Source: Candidatus Gastranaerophilales bacterium (GTDB lineage Bacteria > Cyanobacteriota > Vampirovibrionia > Gastranaerophilales > Gastranaerophilaceae). From it: a stretch of 64,000 nt of DNA. The position numbers and the translations under genes are program-made. Below the pieces are notes generated by a model that was not told the DNA's origin, did not search any database, and saw only the letters and a list, made by a program, of their open reading frames with translations. This document shows, piece by piece, positions 19,355 to 27,352 of the stretch. Positions within the stretch are counted from its first letter, which is position 1. Every line of letters begins with the position of its first letter. The DNA lies in NCBI GenBank assembly GCA_944323725.1, contig CALUTP010000019.1:62001-126000 (forward strand), given 5' to 3'.

Positions 19355-19390
19355 AGCAATTTTTTCTTAGTTATATACTTTATATATATG
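19355..19390 (+). promoter_or_regulatory. Shared-type promoter, copy 1
   Basis: GCAATTTT (from 19356), 12 bases, TACTTTATATA (19376-19386). The same two blocks at the same spacing stand before the next gene, and with one base less before the gene at 33797. Likely a -35-like and -10 region. Confidence 0.6.
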
Positions 19391-19421
19391 TAAGAGATAA
19401 GAGAGAAGAAAGAGAGCTAAA

Positions 19422-19709
19422 ATGTTAGCAGCAACAGCAGATTCACATAACGATACTTCAGGAAACGGTCAATTTGGTTCATTGACTCGTAAAAGAAGAG
19501 GCAATAAAAGAAATACTCAAGGTTTCAGTATTGAAAATTACAGCTACCTTGATAAAAGAGATAAAAGAATGCGTTTTAATAATGCAAAAGATCCAATCTA
19601 TTACGTTTTTGATTGCATCGAAAACAGACCAGTTACAACACTTGCAAAAGAATTCGTAAAAGATTCTTTCAAAGATATTATACATTTTGTATCAACAGTC
19701 GTTGCTTAA
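19422..19709 (+). CDS. Hypothetical 95-residue protein
   Basis: No family recognised. The N-terminal half is polar and very basic (TRKRRGNKRN near residue 25, DKRDKRMRFNN near 45), with no signal peptide or membrane helix; the C-terminal third (KEFVKDSFKDIIHFVSTVVA) looks like an amphipathic helix. It could bind nucleic acid or membranes, but this is not shown. GAGAG precedes the ATG. It has its own promoter and terminator, and shares its upstream region with the gene at 19910. Confidence 0.65.
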   Translation: MLAATADSHNDTSGNGQFGSLTRKRRGNKRNTQGFSIENYSYLDKRDKRMRFNNAKDPIYYVFDCIENRPVTTLAKEFVKDSFKDIIHFVSTVVA

Positions 19710-19777
19710 TTAATAGGAAAAAGCAAAAGGAAAAGGTTTTAATTAATAAGGAAAATAGGAAAAGGAATTAAAAATAC

Positions 19778-19801
19778 AGGACGGTAAAACCGTCCTTTTT
19801 T
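19778..19801 (+). terminator. Rho-independent terminator
   Basis: AGGACGGT and ACCGTCCT with a three-base loop followed by five Ts; ends the 95-residue protein gene. The 60 bases before it are A/G-rich with a repeated TTAATTAATA. Confidence 0.9.
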
Positions 19802-19816
19802 ATTGCATTTTAGTCC

Positions 19817-19834
19817 TTTACAATACTTTACAAT
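19817..19834 (+). promoter_or_regulatory. Perfect HLR1-like box upstream of the 168-residue protein gene
   Basis: TTTACAAT, two bases (AC), TTTACAAT: all 16 defined positions fit the HLR1 consensus. It is also a tandem 10-base repeat (CTTTACAATA twice, 19816-19835). It ends 15 bases before GCAATTTT of the promoter and would lie at about -70 to -53 from the predicted transcript start, a place from which a response regulator could activate. Confidence 0.6.
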
Positions 19835-19848
19835 ATAGTTAATAAAAA

Positions 19849-19885
19849 GGCAATTTTTTTAACAGTAAATACTTTATATATATAC
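19849..19885 (+). promoter_or_regulatory. Shared-type promoter, copy 2
   Basis: GGCAATTTT (from 19849), 12 bases, TACTTTATATA (19870-19880), 30 bases before ATG 19910. Base-for-base spacing equals copy 1. Confidence 0.6.
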
Positions 19886-19909
19886 AAAGGAAAAACAAGG
19901 GATTGCTAT

Positions 19910-20416
19910 ATGGTAAAAGGAATTGAAAAAATTGATTTTCAAACACAAGGATATGTAAGTCCTTTATTTGCTGGTGTAAAACAAGAGAAAATAAACTCAG
20001 TTTTTGCAACAAATCCTATAACAGCATCTAAACAAAACGCTAAAGCTGAAGAGAAAAAAGCTGAAGCAATGGAAAATGCATTAAACGGAGTAAGCGATCC
20101 TGAAACAAGAGCTGCAATAAAAGATGCTTACTATAATGGCAATCCTACAAGAGCTTTCATTGATTACTTAATCAAACGCCACGAAAAACAACAAGAAAAA
20201 TTTGAAGCAGCTTGGGCTGAATATCAAGCATCAAAAAATAATCTTCAATTCTATAAAAAAATATGCGAAACAGTAACTAAAAAATATGAAAATTCTGACA
20301 GTAACTATGAACAAGGCTTAATTACAAAAGCTGACAAAAATTATACTAATGCAGAAATGACAACAGATCAGCTTTTAGATAAAGCAAGTATGATCGCACA
20401 TAGCTTTATTGCTTAA
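19910..20416 (+). CDS. Hypothetical 168-residue helical protein
   Basis: No family recognised. No signal peptide or membrane span. The first 45 residues are low-complexity (TQGYVSPLFAGVKQEKINSV); the middle is highly charged and probably helical (KAEEKKAEAMENALNGV, then a long Glu/Lys/Gln stretch to about residue 125), consistent with a coiled coil. It ends in a hydrophobic helix (MIAHSFIA). Single-gene unit controlled by the HLR1-like promoter that it shares with its neighbour. Function unknown. Confidence 0.65.
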   Translation: MVKGIEKIDFQTQGYVSPLFAGVKQEKINSVFATNPITASKQNAKAEEKKAEAMENALNGVSDPETRAAIKDAYYNGNPTRAFIDYLIKRHEKQQEKFEAAWAEYQASKNNLQFYKKICETVTKKYENSDSNYEQGLITKADKNYTNAEMTTDQLLDKASMIAHSFIA

Positions 20417-20480
20417 TTTGTAACGTGATTTTAACAGAACGGTTGATTTTTTTTTTTGATATATTATCATTTGCAATGTA

Positions 20481-20505
20481 GAGTGCTTACGCCAAATAGT
20501 CACTC
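20481..20505 (+). promoter_or_regulatory. Leader hairpin of rpsO
   Basis: GAGTGCT pairs with AG-CACTC (one bulged T) in the untranslated leader 20 bases before the rpsO start. S15 mRNAs often carry structured leaders that bind S15 for feedback, so this is a candidate; the match is by position only. Confidence 0.35.
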
Positions 20506-20525
20506 AACAATGTAAAGGAAAAAAT

Positions 20526-20795
20526 ATGTCAATTAACTTAAAAAACAAACAAGACATCATTAAAGAATATGGTGCTAACGAAAAAGATACCGGTTCTGTA
20601 GAAGTTCAAATTGCAATGTTAAGTCAAAAGATTACAGAATTAACAGAACACTTAAAAACTAACCAAAAAGATTTCGCTACAAAAAGAGGTCTTTTAATGA
20701 TGGTTGGTAGAAGAAAAAGATTACTCTCTTACCTTAAAGATAGAGATCTTGAAGGATACAGAGCGCTTATCAAAAAACTCGGTATCAGAGGTTAA
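20526..20795 (+). CDS. rpsO: Small ribosomal subunit protein uS15
   Basis: 89 residues, the exact usual length. It binds 16S rRNA in the platform of the 30S subunit. Landmarks are [17 protein letters not shown] near residue 25, [15 protein letters not shown] near 58 and the C-terminal [14 protein letters not shown] precedes the ATG. Single gene with a strong terminator directly after it. Confidence 0.98.
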   Translation: MSINLKNKQDIIKEYGANEKDTGSVEVQIAMLSQKITELTEHLKTNQKDFATKRGLLMMVGRRKRLLSYLKDRDLEGYRALIKKLGIRG

Positions 20796-20810
20796 TTTTC
20801 AAAAACAGGA

Positions 20811-20840
20811 AAAAGGCACCCTATGTTGGGTGCCTTTTTT
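20811..20840 (+). terminator. Rho-independent terminator after rpsO
   Basis: AAAAGGCACCC and GGGTGCCTTTT with a six-base loop and six Ts. It lies only 15 bases before the hydF start, so hydF needs a promoter overlapping the hairpin or read-through from rpsO. Confidence 0.92.
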
Positions 20841-20855
20841 AGTAATAGGAGCTTT

Positions 20856-22052
20856 ATGAAAACATTAAAATCAATGAGACTGCACATTGGAATTTTTGGG
20901 AAAACTAATGCAGGGAAATCATCATTCCTTAATAGAATAACTAATCAAGATGTTTCAATAGTATCTGATATCGCTGGAACTACAACAGATGTAGTTGAAA
21001 AATCTATGGAACTTTTGCCTGTAGGACCTGTAAATTTTCTTGATACCGCTGGGATTAACGATGAAACAATACTTGCAGAAAAACGTCTTGAAAAAACAAC
21101 TAAAATAATTAATCGTACTGACATTGCGGTTATCGTATGTGATTATAAAGGCATTGATGATTATGAAATAAATTTAATAAAGAAATTAAATGCTTTAAAT
21201 ATCCCATATTTGATTGTAATAAACAAAAATGATATTAAGAGAATTACAACAAATAAACTGGATGAAATCTACAATATAACAGACAACGTACTTATTACAT
21301 CCGTAATTAACGATAATGATTTAGTATATAAATTCAAAAATTTTTTAATAAAATTACTACCTGAAGATTTTGTAAACCCTCCAAAAATCGTAGGTGATTT
21401 AATTCCACCCAAAAGCACAGTAATACTTGTAATTCCAATTGACAAAGAGGCTCCAAAAGGTAGAATTATCCTTCCACAAGTGCAAACTTTGCGAGATCTT
21501 CTAGACAGTGATTGCTTAAGCTATGTTGTAAAAGAAAGTGAATTAAAACAAGCACTTGATAACCTTAAAGAACCTCCTGCTCTGGTTGTAACGGATTCAC
21601 AAGCATTTAAATCTATTTCAGAAATTGTAACCAAAGATATTCCACTCACATCATTTTCAATACTCTTTGCAAGACTTAAAGGAGATTTAAACGCATTCAA
21701 AGAAGGTGCCAAAGCAATAGAAAATCTAAAAGATGGAGATAAGGTTCTAATTTTAGAAAGCTGTACACACCATGCTATTGAAGATGATATCGGACGAGTA
21801 AAAATACCAAACCTTTTAAGGGAAAAAACAGGTAAAAACCTTATCATAGAAAATTATGCCGGACACGATTTTCCAGATATAAAAGAATATAAACTCATAA
21901 TTCACTGTGGAGCCTGTATGACAAATCGAAGAGAAATTCTATCAAGAATAATAAAAGCAAACGAAGCCAAAATCCCAATAACAAACTATGGAATTACAAT
22001 TTCATACTGTCTTGGAATTTTAGAAAGAGCAATGAATATTTTTCAAAAATAG
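20856..22052 (+). CDS. hydF: [FeFe]-hydrogenase maturation GTPase HydF
   Basis: Scaffold on which the 2Fe subcluster of the H-cluster is completed and passed to hydrogenase. 398 residues. The N-terminal G domain has the P-loop GKTNAGKSS, the G3 DTAG and NKND for guanine; the C-terminal cluster-binding domain has the HydF signature CTHH followed 50-odd residues later by HCGAC. ATG 20856 has AGGAG four bases upstream; the longer in-frame start at 20823 lies inside the rpsO terminator. Located directly before the hydrogenase genes it serves. Confidence 0.95.
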   Translation: MKTLKSMRLHIGIFGKTNAGKSSFLNRITNQDVSIVSDIAGTTTDVVEKSMELLPVGPVNFLDTAGINDETILAEKRLEKTTKIINRTDIAVIVCDYKGIDDYEINLIKKLNALNIPYLIVINKNDIKRITTNKLDEIYNITDNVLITSVINDNDLVYKFKNFLIKLLPEDFVNPPKIVGDLIPPKSTVILVIPIDKEAPKGRIILPQVQTLRDLLDSDCLSYVVKESELKQALDNLKEPPALVVTDSQAFKSISEIVTKDIPLTSFSILFARLKGDLNAFKEGAKAIENLKDGDKVLILESCTHHAIEDDIGRVKIPNLLREKTGKNLIIENYAGHDFPDIKEYKLIIHCGACMTNRREILSRIIKANEAKIPITNYGITISYCLGILERAMNIFQK

Positions 22053-22117
22053 AACAATCAAGCTTGCCATATCAGGCTAAATACGTTAGAATAATAATAT
22101 AGTTGAGAGGATAACTA

Positions 22118-22348
22118 ATGAAAATTACAGTATGTATGGGCAGCTCTTGCTTTGCCAGAGGCAATGCCCAAAACCTTGAATTCATTGAAAATTTCATAAA
22201 AGAACATAAGCTGGAAGCAGAAATTGAATTAGCCGGTAATCGATGTGAAGGCAAATGTGCAACCGGTCCCAATATTATAATTGACGGTGTAGAATATTCC
22301 GAAATGAATGAAGAAAAATTAGAAGAAATTCTTAAATCAAAAATCTAA
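22118..22348 (+). CDS. Thioredoxin-like [2Fe-2S] ferredoxin (NuoE/HoxE type)
   Basis: 76 residues, containing only the thioredoxin-fold cluster domain. The four cluster cysteines are in the expected arrangement: CMGSSC at 7-12 and CEGKC about 40 residues later. In hydrogenase clusters such proteins pass electrons to or from the hydrogenase. AGAGGA precedes the ATG; the sensory hydrogenase gene follows after 42 bases. Confidence 0.88.
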   Translation: MKITVCMGSSCFARGNAQNLEFIENFIKEHKLEAEIELAGNRCEGKCATGPNIIIDGVEYSEMNEEKLEEILKSKI

Positions 22349-22390
22349 TTATTTTAGTTTCTGCAATTATAAATAAAAAAGGAGTTTAAT

Positions 22391-24115
22391 ATGAATAACC
22401 AGTATCCAGTATATACACTGTCAAATGAATGCCATGACTGCTATAGGTGTGTACGTGAGTGCTTAGTAAAAGCAATTAAAATAGAAAATGGACACGCATC
22501 TGTTATTCCAGAAAAATGTATTGCCTGCGGACATTGCGTAAAAGCTTGTCCTTCAAATGCAAAGCGAGTTAGAGTAGACATTGATAAAGCTAAAAACCTT
22601 ATACTCGCACAAAAACAAGTATATGTGTCCTTAGCACCAAGCTGGAGCGGAGTTTTTGATTATTCTCCTGAAAAAATGATTTCTATTTTAAAAAAACTTG
22701 GATTTAAAGAGGTGTCTGAGACAGCACTTGGGGCTCAAGAAGTATCAATTAAGACTGCTCAAATGCTTAATGATGCAGAAAAAGGACTCTTTATATCCAG
22801 TGCTTGTCCTGTAATTGTAGATTTTATAAGACTATATCATCCAGAATTTACAAAATATATTACACCAATAGGCTCTCCAGCAATGACACATGCCAAAATG
22901 TTAAGAGAAAAATACGGTGATGACATTGCAATTGTATTTATCGGGCCTTGTATTGGAAAGAAAAATGAGGTCAAATATAGCGGTTTATATGATGTTGCAC
23001 TCACATTCAAAGAATTAAAAGTGTGGATACATGATGAAATTGTAGATCCATCAACAGTACCTGTGGATCCACAAAATAAATTTGTTCCAAATACTGCGTA
23101 TGAAGGGGCATTGTACCCAATTGATGGCGGTATGAACGAAACAATAAAACGAATCGGGATAAAAAAAGAAGTTCAATTAATGGATATTGCAGGTCTAGAG
23201 TCTTTTGATAAAGCTCTAAATAATTTTAATCCAGATAAACTGGATAAGGTTATATTTGTGGAAGCACTTTCCTGTGAAGGAGGGTGTATCGCAGGGCCTT
23301 GTATAACTACAGATAAAGCTGGTATCAGTATTGTATCTGATATACTTACAAAGGCAAAGGAACGAGAAATTATACCAAAATCACCTTCAGTAGTTGTACC
23401 ATATGATATACATGAGAAAAAAATTGTTGATTCACAATATCCTATAGAAGAAATATTAAAAACCCTAAAAAGAATTGGTAAACATTCAGTAGATGATGAA
23501 CTAAATTGCGGTGGATGTGGATATGCAACTTGCAGAGATTTAGCAAAAGCACTCCTCGATGGAGATGCAGAGCCTTCAATGTGTGTTTCATATATGAGAA
23601 AAATTGCAATGAAAAAAGCTGCAGCACTTGTTAGGTGTATGCCTGCAGCTGTTGTTGTGGTAGATCGAAGTATGAACATAATCGAGGCAAATGAAAGTTT
23701 TATGAAAATGTTTACTGGTGACATGTTTGAAATATTTAAAGCAAGACCAGAAGGACTAGCCGGTGCAGCTTTAGATAGAATAATAGACTTTTCTGATTTA
23801 TTCAAAACTGTTTTAAAATCAGGAAAAGAATTACATAAAGAACGTTATGCCGTAAAAAATAATCTATATGATATTAGTGTATTTACAATAGAAGAAAACG
23901 AAATAGTAGGTGCAGTAGTTTCAGATGTTACCCAATCCGAAACTAATAGAGAAAAAATCTCTCAAAAAGCACATGAAGTTATTTCAAAAAATATATCCAT
24001 AGTTCAGGAAATTGCCTGTCTATTAGGAGAACACATGGTGGAAACTGAAACACTTCTAAGTTCTATTGCAAACGATTTTGATGATACTGATGATGAAAAG
24101 AAAAAGGTGGAATAA
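22391..24115 (+). CDS. hydS: Sensory [FeFe]-hydrogenase with PAS domain (phosphatase-linked, group C type)
   Basis: 574 residues. Order of domains: two 4Fe-4S clusters (CHDCYRCVREC and CIACGHCVKAC), an H-cluster domain (about 75-350), an extra Fe-S domain (NCGGCGYATCRDLA, about 380), and a PAS domain (about 420-520). The H-cluster motifs are altered: L1 is SSACP, so the proton-relay Cys is Ala138 while the cubane ligand Cys139 stays; L2 is GPCIGK; L3 is EALSCEGGC. Loss of the proton-relay Cys together with PAS marks the sensory group, not a bulk H2 producer. The next gene encodes a PP2C phosphatase, the arrangement classed as group C3. Likely senses H2 or redox state. Confidence 0.88.
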   Translation: MNNQYPVYTLSNECHDCYRCVRECLVKAIKIENGHASVIPEKCIACGHCVKACPSNAKRVRVDIDKAKNLILAQKQVYVSLAPSWSGVFDYSPEKMISILKKLGFKEVSETALGAQEVSIKTAQMLNDAEKGLFISSACPVIVDFIRLYHPEFTKYITPIGSPAMTHAKMLREKYGDDIAIVFIGPCIGKKNEVKYSGLYDVALTFKELKVWIHDEIVDPSTVPVDPQNKFVPNTAYEGALYPIDGGMNETIKRIGIKKEVQLMDIAGLESFDKALNNFNPDKLDKVIFVEALSCEGGCIAGPCITTDKAGISIVSDILTKAKEREIIPKSPSVVVPYDIHEKKIVDSQYPIEEILKTLKRIGKHSVDDELNCGGCGYATCRDLAKALLDGDAEPSMCVSYMRKIAMKKAAALVRCMPAAVVVVDRSMNIIEANESFMKMFTGDMFEIFKARPEGLAGAALDRIIDFSDLFKTVLKSGKELHKERYAVKNNLYDISVFTIEENEIVGAVVSDVTQSETNREKISQKAHEVISKNISIVQEIACLLGEHMVETETLLSSIANDFDDTDDEKKKVE

Positions 24116-24121
24116 CCCGTA

Positions 24122-25285
24122 ATGTTCATAGATATAGATTGCAGTCAGATGAAAAAATATAACCAAAATGCTTACGGAGATTACTTTGTTTCTAAAAGGT
24201 ATCCAGATGAAGCAAGACTTATTGCTGTGCTATCCGATGGACTAGGCAGCGGGATTAAAGCTAATATTTTATCCTGTATGACTGCAACAATGCTTTTACG
24301 CTTCATTGAAAACCAGCAAATACCAATAAAAAAAGCTGCAGAAATTATTATGAACTCCCTGCCTGTATGTAAAATTCGAAGAATAAGCTATTCGACTTTT
24401 TCAGCAATAGATGTCGACGACGACGGAAATGCCAAAATTGTAGAAGAAGGCAATCCGGAATTTTTATGGATTCGAGACAACGAAATAATGAATCCACCTT
24501 ATGAAATTATTCAATCAAAAACTTTTAAAAATAGAAAATTAAAAATATACAAACCAAAATTAAAACTCGGAGATCGCCTAATATTTTGTTCGGACGGAGT
24601 AACACAGGCTGGACTTGGCGGAGGGAGGTTAAAACTGGGACTTCGCAGAGAAGGATTAATTATTTTAGTAAAAGATAAACTTGCAGAAAAGCCTGATATT
24701 TCAAGTTCTGAGCTTTCAAAATACATAGTTACTCAAGCAAAAAATATTGAAACAGATAAAAATCCACGAGATGACATTTCTGCTTGTGTTTTATATTTTA
24801 GAGAACCTCGAGAATCGATTATCTTCACTGGCCCGCCATATCATCAACAAAAAGATAAAGAATATGCTGAAATGTTTGCAAATTTTAAAGGTAAAAAAGC
24901 AATAGCTGGAGGAACAACAGCTAACCTAATTTCTAGAGAATTAAACCGACCAATTACAATGGATACAACAATAAGCATAGGTAAACTCCCTGCATGTTCA
25001 TATATGGAAGGGGTTGATCTGGTTACAGAAGGTATTCTTACATTAACAAAAACTTTAGAATACTTAGAAAACAATAATCCAGATATTGACAATGCAGCAG
25101 GTAAATTGGTAAAATTCTTATTAGATAGCGACTGCATTAATTTTATGGTTGGTGCAAAGCTAAATCAAGCACACTATGATCCTGCATTGCCAATAGAAAT
25201 AGAAATTAGAAAAAATATTATCAAAAAAATGGCTAATGTACTTCAAGATAAATACTTTAAAAAAGTAAGTGTACAATATATGTAA
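24122..25285 (+). CDS. PP2C/SpoIIE-family serine phosphatase
   Basis: 387 residues. The catalytic metal-binding segments of PP2C/SpoIIE proteins are present: LSDGLGSGIKAN near residue 40, FSTF-type strand in the middle, LIFCSDGVTQAGLGG near 160 and PRDDISACVLYF near 215. The C-terminal third (about 240-380) is a separate domain present in the hydrogenase-linked members. It starts six bases after the sensory hydrogenase, so the two are almost surely co-translated: the hydrogenase would control the phosphatase, which would act on an anti-sigma antagonist or similar. Its target is not visible in this window. Confidence 0.87.
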   Translation: MFIDIDCSQMKKYNQNAYGDYFVSKRYPDEARLIAVLSDGLGSGIKANILSCMTATMLLRFIENQQIPIKKAAEIIMNSLPVCKIRRISYSTFSAIDVDDDGNAKIVEEGNPEFLWIRDNEIMNPPYEIIQSKTFKNRKLKIYKPKLKLGDRLIFCSDGVTQAGLGGGRLKLGLRREGLIILVKDKLAEKPDISSSELSKYIVTQAKNIETDKNPRDDISACVLYFREPRESIIFTGPPYHQQKDKEYAEMFANFKGKKAIAGGTTANLISRELNRPITMDTTISIGKLPACSYMEGVDLVTEGILTLTKTLEYLENNNPDIDNAAGKLVKFLLDSDCINFMVGAKLNQAHYDPALPIEIEIRKNIIKKMANVLQDKYFKKVSVQYM

Positions 25286-25399
25286 GAAGTATCAGTAAAA
25301 GGATTATATGTAACAACAGAATCACAAAAAAGGGAAAGAACAGCAAAATTCCAGTTTGGATAGGAAAAGTTAACGTAAGTTGACGGAAAGGATAAAAAG

Positions 25400-25663
25400 A
25401 TGAGTGAAAAAATTAGTGTTAAAGTTTGTTTAGGAACAACATGTTTTGTTATGGGTTCAGCAAATTTACAAGAACTAATCGAGACTGTACCTGCTAAATA
25501 TGGTGATAAAGTATCAGTAATAGGAGTTCCTTGCTTAGGCTTATGTTCAATTGACTGGGAATTTTCTAAAGCTCCATATGTAAAAGTCGATGATGATGTA
25601 ATAAAAGAAGCAACAGTTGAAAAAGTATTAAAAGCCATAGATGAAAAATTGGCAGCTAAATAA
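25400..25663 (+). CDS. Thioredoxin-like [2Fe-2S] ferredoxin (NuoE/HoxE type), second copy
   Basis: 87 residues with CLGTTC near residue 10 and CLGLC near 52, the four ligands of a thioredoxin-fold [2Fe-2S] cluster. Related to the 76-residue protein at 22118 but clearly diverged. AAAGGA is seven bases before the ATG. A terminator follows, so it belongs with the upstream sensor operon (gap 114 bases) rather than with hydA. Confidence 0.87.
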   Translation: MSEKISVKVCLGTTCFVMGSANLQELIETVPAKYGDKVSVIGVPCLGLCSIDWEFSKAPYVKVDDDVIKEATVEKVLKAIDEKLAAK

Positions 25664-25667
25664 TTAT

Positions 25668-25703
25668 AAAAAAGTCCTCTCTTGAAAAAGAGGACTTTTT
25701 TTT
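25668..25703 (+). terminator. Rho-independent terminator ending the hydrogen-sensor operon
   Basis: AAAAAAGTCCTCT and AGAGGACTTTTTT enclose an eight-base loop, with a further T-run. It separates the sensor operon from hydA. Confidence 0.92.
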
Positions 25704-25732
25704 GATTAAAAGCACTATAACAAGCACAATTT

Positions 25733-25760
25733 TTGAAAAATTTCATGTTTATGCGATAAT
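25733..25760 (+). promoter_or_regulatory. Promoter of hydA
   Basis: TTGAAA (25733-25738), a 16-base spacer ending in TGC, and GATAAT (25755-25760): five of six matches in both boxes plus an extended -10 TG. Predicted start near 25767, so the leader is about 33 bases and holds AGAAGGAAG. Confidence 0.65.
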
Positions 25761-25799
25761 TAGAGTATTGGTGAAAGAATAAAGAAGGAAGTTAGGAAT

Positions 25800-27272
25800 A
25801 TGGCTATAAACACCCCAAAACAGACATCACATCTAAAAAGAGAGATTTTAGTCAGATTAATAAAATCATTTCTTAGTGACAATTTTGAAGAGAACACACG
25901 TTTAATACCGTATGATATGCGACCAAAAGGACATGAAGTTCCATACAGATGTTGTATTTATAAAGAACGTGCAATTTTAAGGGATAGAACAGTTGCGGGA
26001 CTTGGTTTTTCTATTGAGGAGACTGAAGATAGTACATTGCTTTCCGATTTAGCAAAAAAAGCTATAGAAAGAAAAGAGCCTGAAGAAAATCCTCTTACAG
26101 TATTAACAACCGCTTGTAAAGGTTGTGTACCTTCAAGAATTTACGTAACAGACCTATGTCAAGGATGTGTAGCAAGACCTTGCGTAAACACTTGTAAATT
26201 TGGAGCAATAAGCATTCAAAACGGTAAGTCAGTAATCGACCCTGCTAAATGTAAAAATTGCGGAATGTGTGCCCAAGTATGTCCATATCAAGCAATACAA
26301 AAAATTATAGTTCCATGTGAAAATGCTTGTCCTGTAGGTGCAATCGCAAAAGGGGAAGACGGACATGCACAGATTGATTTTTCAAAATGTATATCTTGCG
26401 GTAAATGCGTATCAGCATGTCCATTCGGTGCAGTTCATGAAAAGAGCCAAATTATTGATGTATTAAAAAATATCAAAGCAGGCAAAAAAGTAATAGCAAT
26501 GATTGCCCCTGCAATGATGGGACAATTGCCTTGTACACCAAAACAATTAAAAGAAGCAATCCAAAAGCTAGGATTTGCAGATGTCTATGAAGTAGCACAA
26601 GGTGCAGATGTAACATCTAAAACTGAAGCTGCAGAATTTGTAGAAAGACTTGAGGATGGTGCAGAATTTATGACAACATCTTGCTGTGCAGGATATAACG
26701 AACTTGTAGAGAAACATATCCCGGAAATGAAACCATTCCGCTCTGATACAAAAACTCCAATGTACTACACTGCAGAAATAGTTAAAAAGGAAAAACCAGA
26801 AGCTGTTACAGTATTTTTCAGCCCTTGCGTTGCAAAAAGGCGTGAAGCATTACAAAATCCAAATGTTGACTACGTATTGAATTACGAAGAAGTAGGCGCT
26901 TGGTTCATTGCATTAAATATCCAAGTAGCAGAATGTGGAGAAAGTGAATTTAAAACAGAAGCATCTGCAGAAGCAAGAAATTATTGTGTCACAGGCGGAG
27001 TAGCAAAAGCTGTACAGACTTTACTACCTGAAGAAATCCCAGCACACCCTGTAATAATTGACGGATTAAACAAACAATCCATTAGAGATTTGAAAAAATA
27101 TGCTAAAAATGGTATGTGTGATTTAGGTAATCTCATTGAAGTAATGGCTTGTACAGGGGGCTGTTTAGGTGGTAATGCTACAGTAAATGCTTTTAAACCA
27201 GCATTAAAGCAAGTCACAACTTATGTAAATGAAAGCGAATCACTAAAAGACTCTATAAAAGCAGAAAAATAA
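25800..27272 (+). CDS. hydA: Catalytic [FeFe]-hydrogenase, group B type
   Basis: Reduces protons to H2 with electrons from ferredoxin. 490 residues. A Cys-rich N-terminal region (about 105-215) carries CKGC, CQGC, CKNCGMCAQVCP and CISCGKCVSACP, that is several 4Fe-4S clusters. The H-cluster motifs are intact: L1 TTSCCAGY (Cys295-Cys296, including the proton-relay Cys), L2 SPCVAKRRE, L3 EVMACTGGCLGG. The form TSCCAGY and the N-terminal extension fit the monomeric group B enzymes of anaerobes. It has its own promoter and terminator, so it is expressed apart from the sensor genes. Confidence 0.95.
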   Translation: MAINTPKQTSHLKREILVRLIKSFLSDNFEENTRLIPYDMRPKGHEVPYRCCIYKERAILRDRTVAGLGFSIEETEDSTLLSDLAKKAIERKEPEENPLTVLTTACKGCVPSRIYVTDLCQGCVARPCVNTCKFGAISIQNGKSVIDPAKCKNCGMCAQVCPYQAIQKIIVPCENACPVGAIAKGEDGHAQIDFSKCISCGKCVSACPFGAVHEKSQIIDVLKNIKAGKKVIAMIAPAMMGQLPCTPKQLKEAIQKLGFADVYEVAQGADVTSKTEAAEFVERLEDGAEFMTTSCCAGYNELVEKHIPEMKPFRSDTKTPMYYTAEIVKKEKPEAVTVFFSPCVAKRREALQNPNVDYVLNYEEVGAWFIALNIQVAECGESEFKTEASAEARNYCVTGGVAKAVQTLLPEEIPAHPVIIDGLNKQSIRDLKKYAKNGMCDLGNLIEVMACTGGCLGGNATVNAFKPALKQVTTYVNESESLKDSIKAEK

Positions 27273-27285
27273 CAAAATAAACTCT

Positions 27286-27317
27286 AAAAAAGTCCCGATT
27301 TTTATCAGGACTTTTTT
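27286..27317 (+). terminator. Rho-independent terminator after hydA
   Basis: AAAAAAGTCC and GGACTTTTTT with a loop that can extend the stem by GAT/ATC. The dxr promoter begins about 25 bases later. Confidence 0.88.
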
Positions 27318-27340
27318 AGAAGAAATTTCAATATTTGTTA

Positions 27341-27352
27341 TATAATAAATTT
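27341..27352 (+). promoter_or_regulatory. -10 box of dxr, leaderless configuration
   Basis: TATAAT (27341-27346) and six bases (AAATTT) before ATG 27353; no Shine-Dalgarno in the preceding 30 bases and no clear -35. Confidence 0.55.

Noticed and set aside
23173-23805. 210-residue ORF antisense to the sensory hydrogenase
   Set aside because: Shadow of a strongly supported gene; no ribosome site or family similarity.
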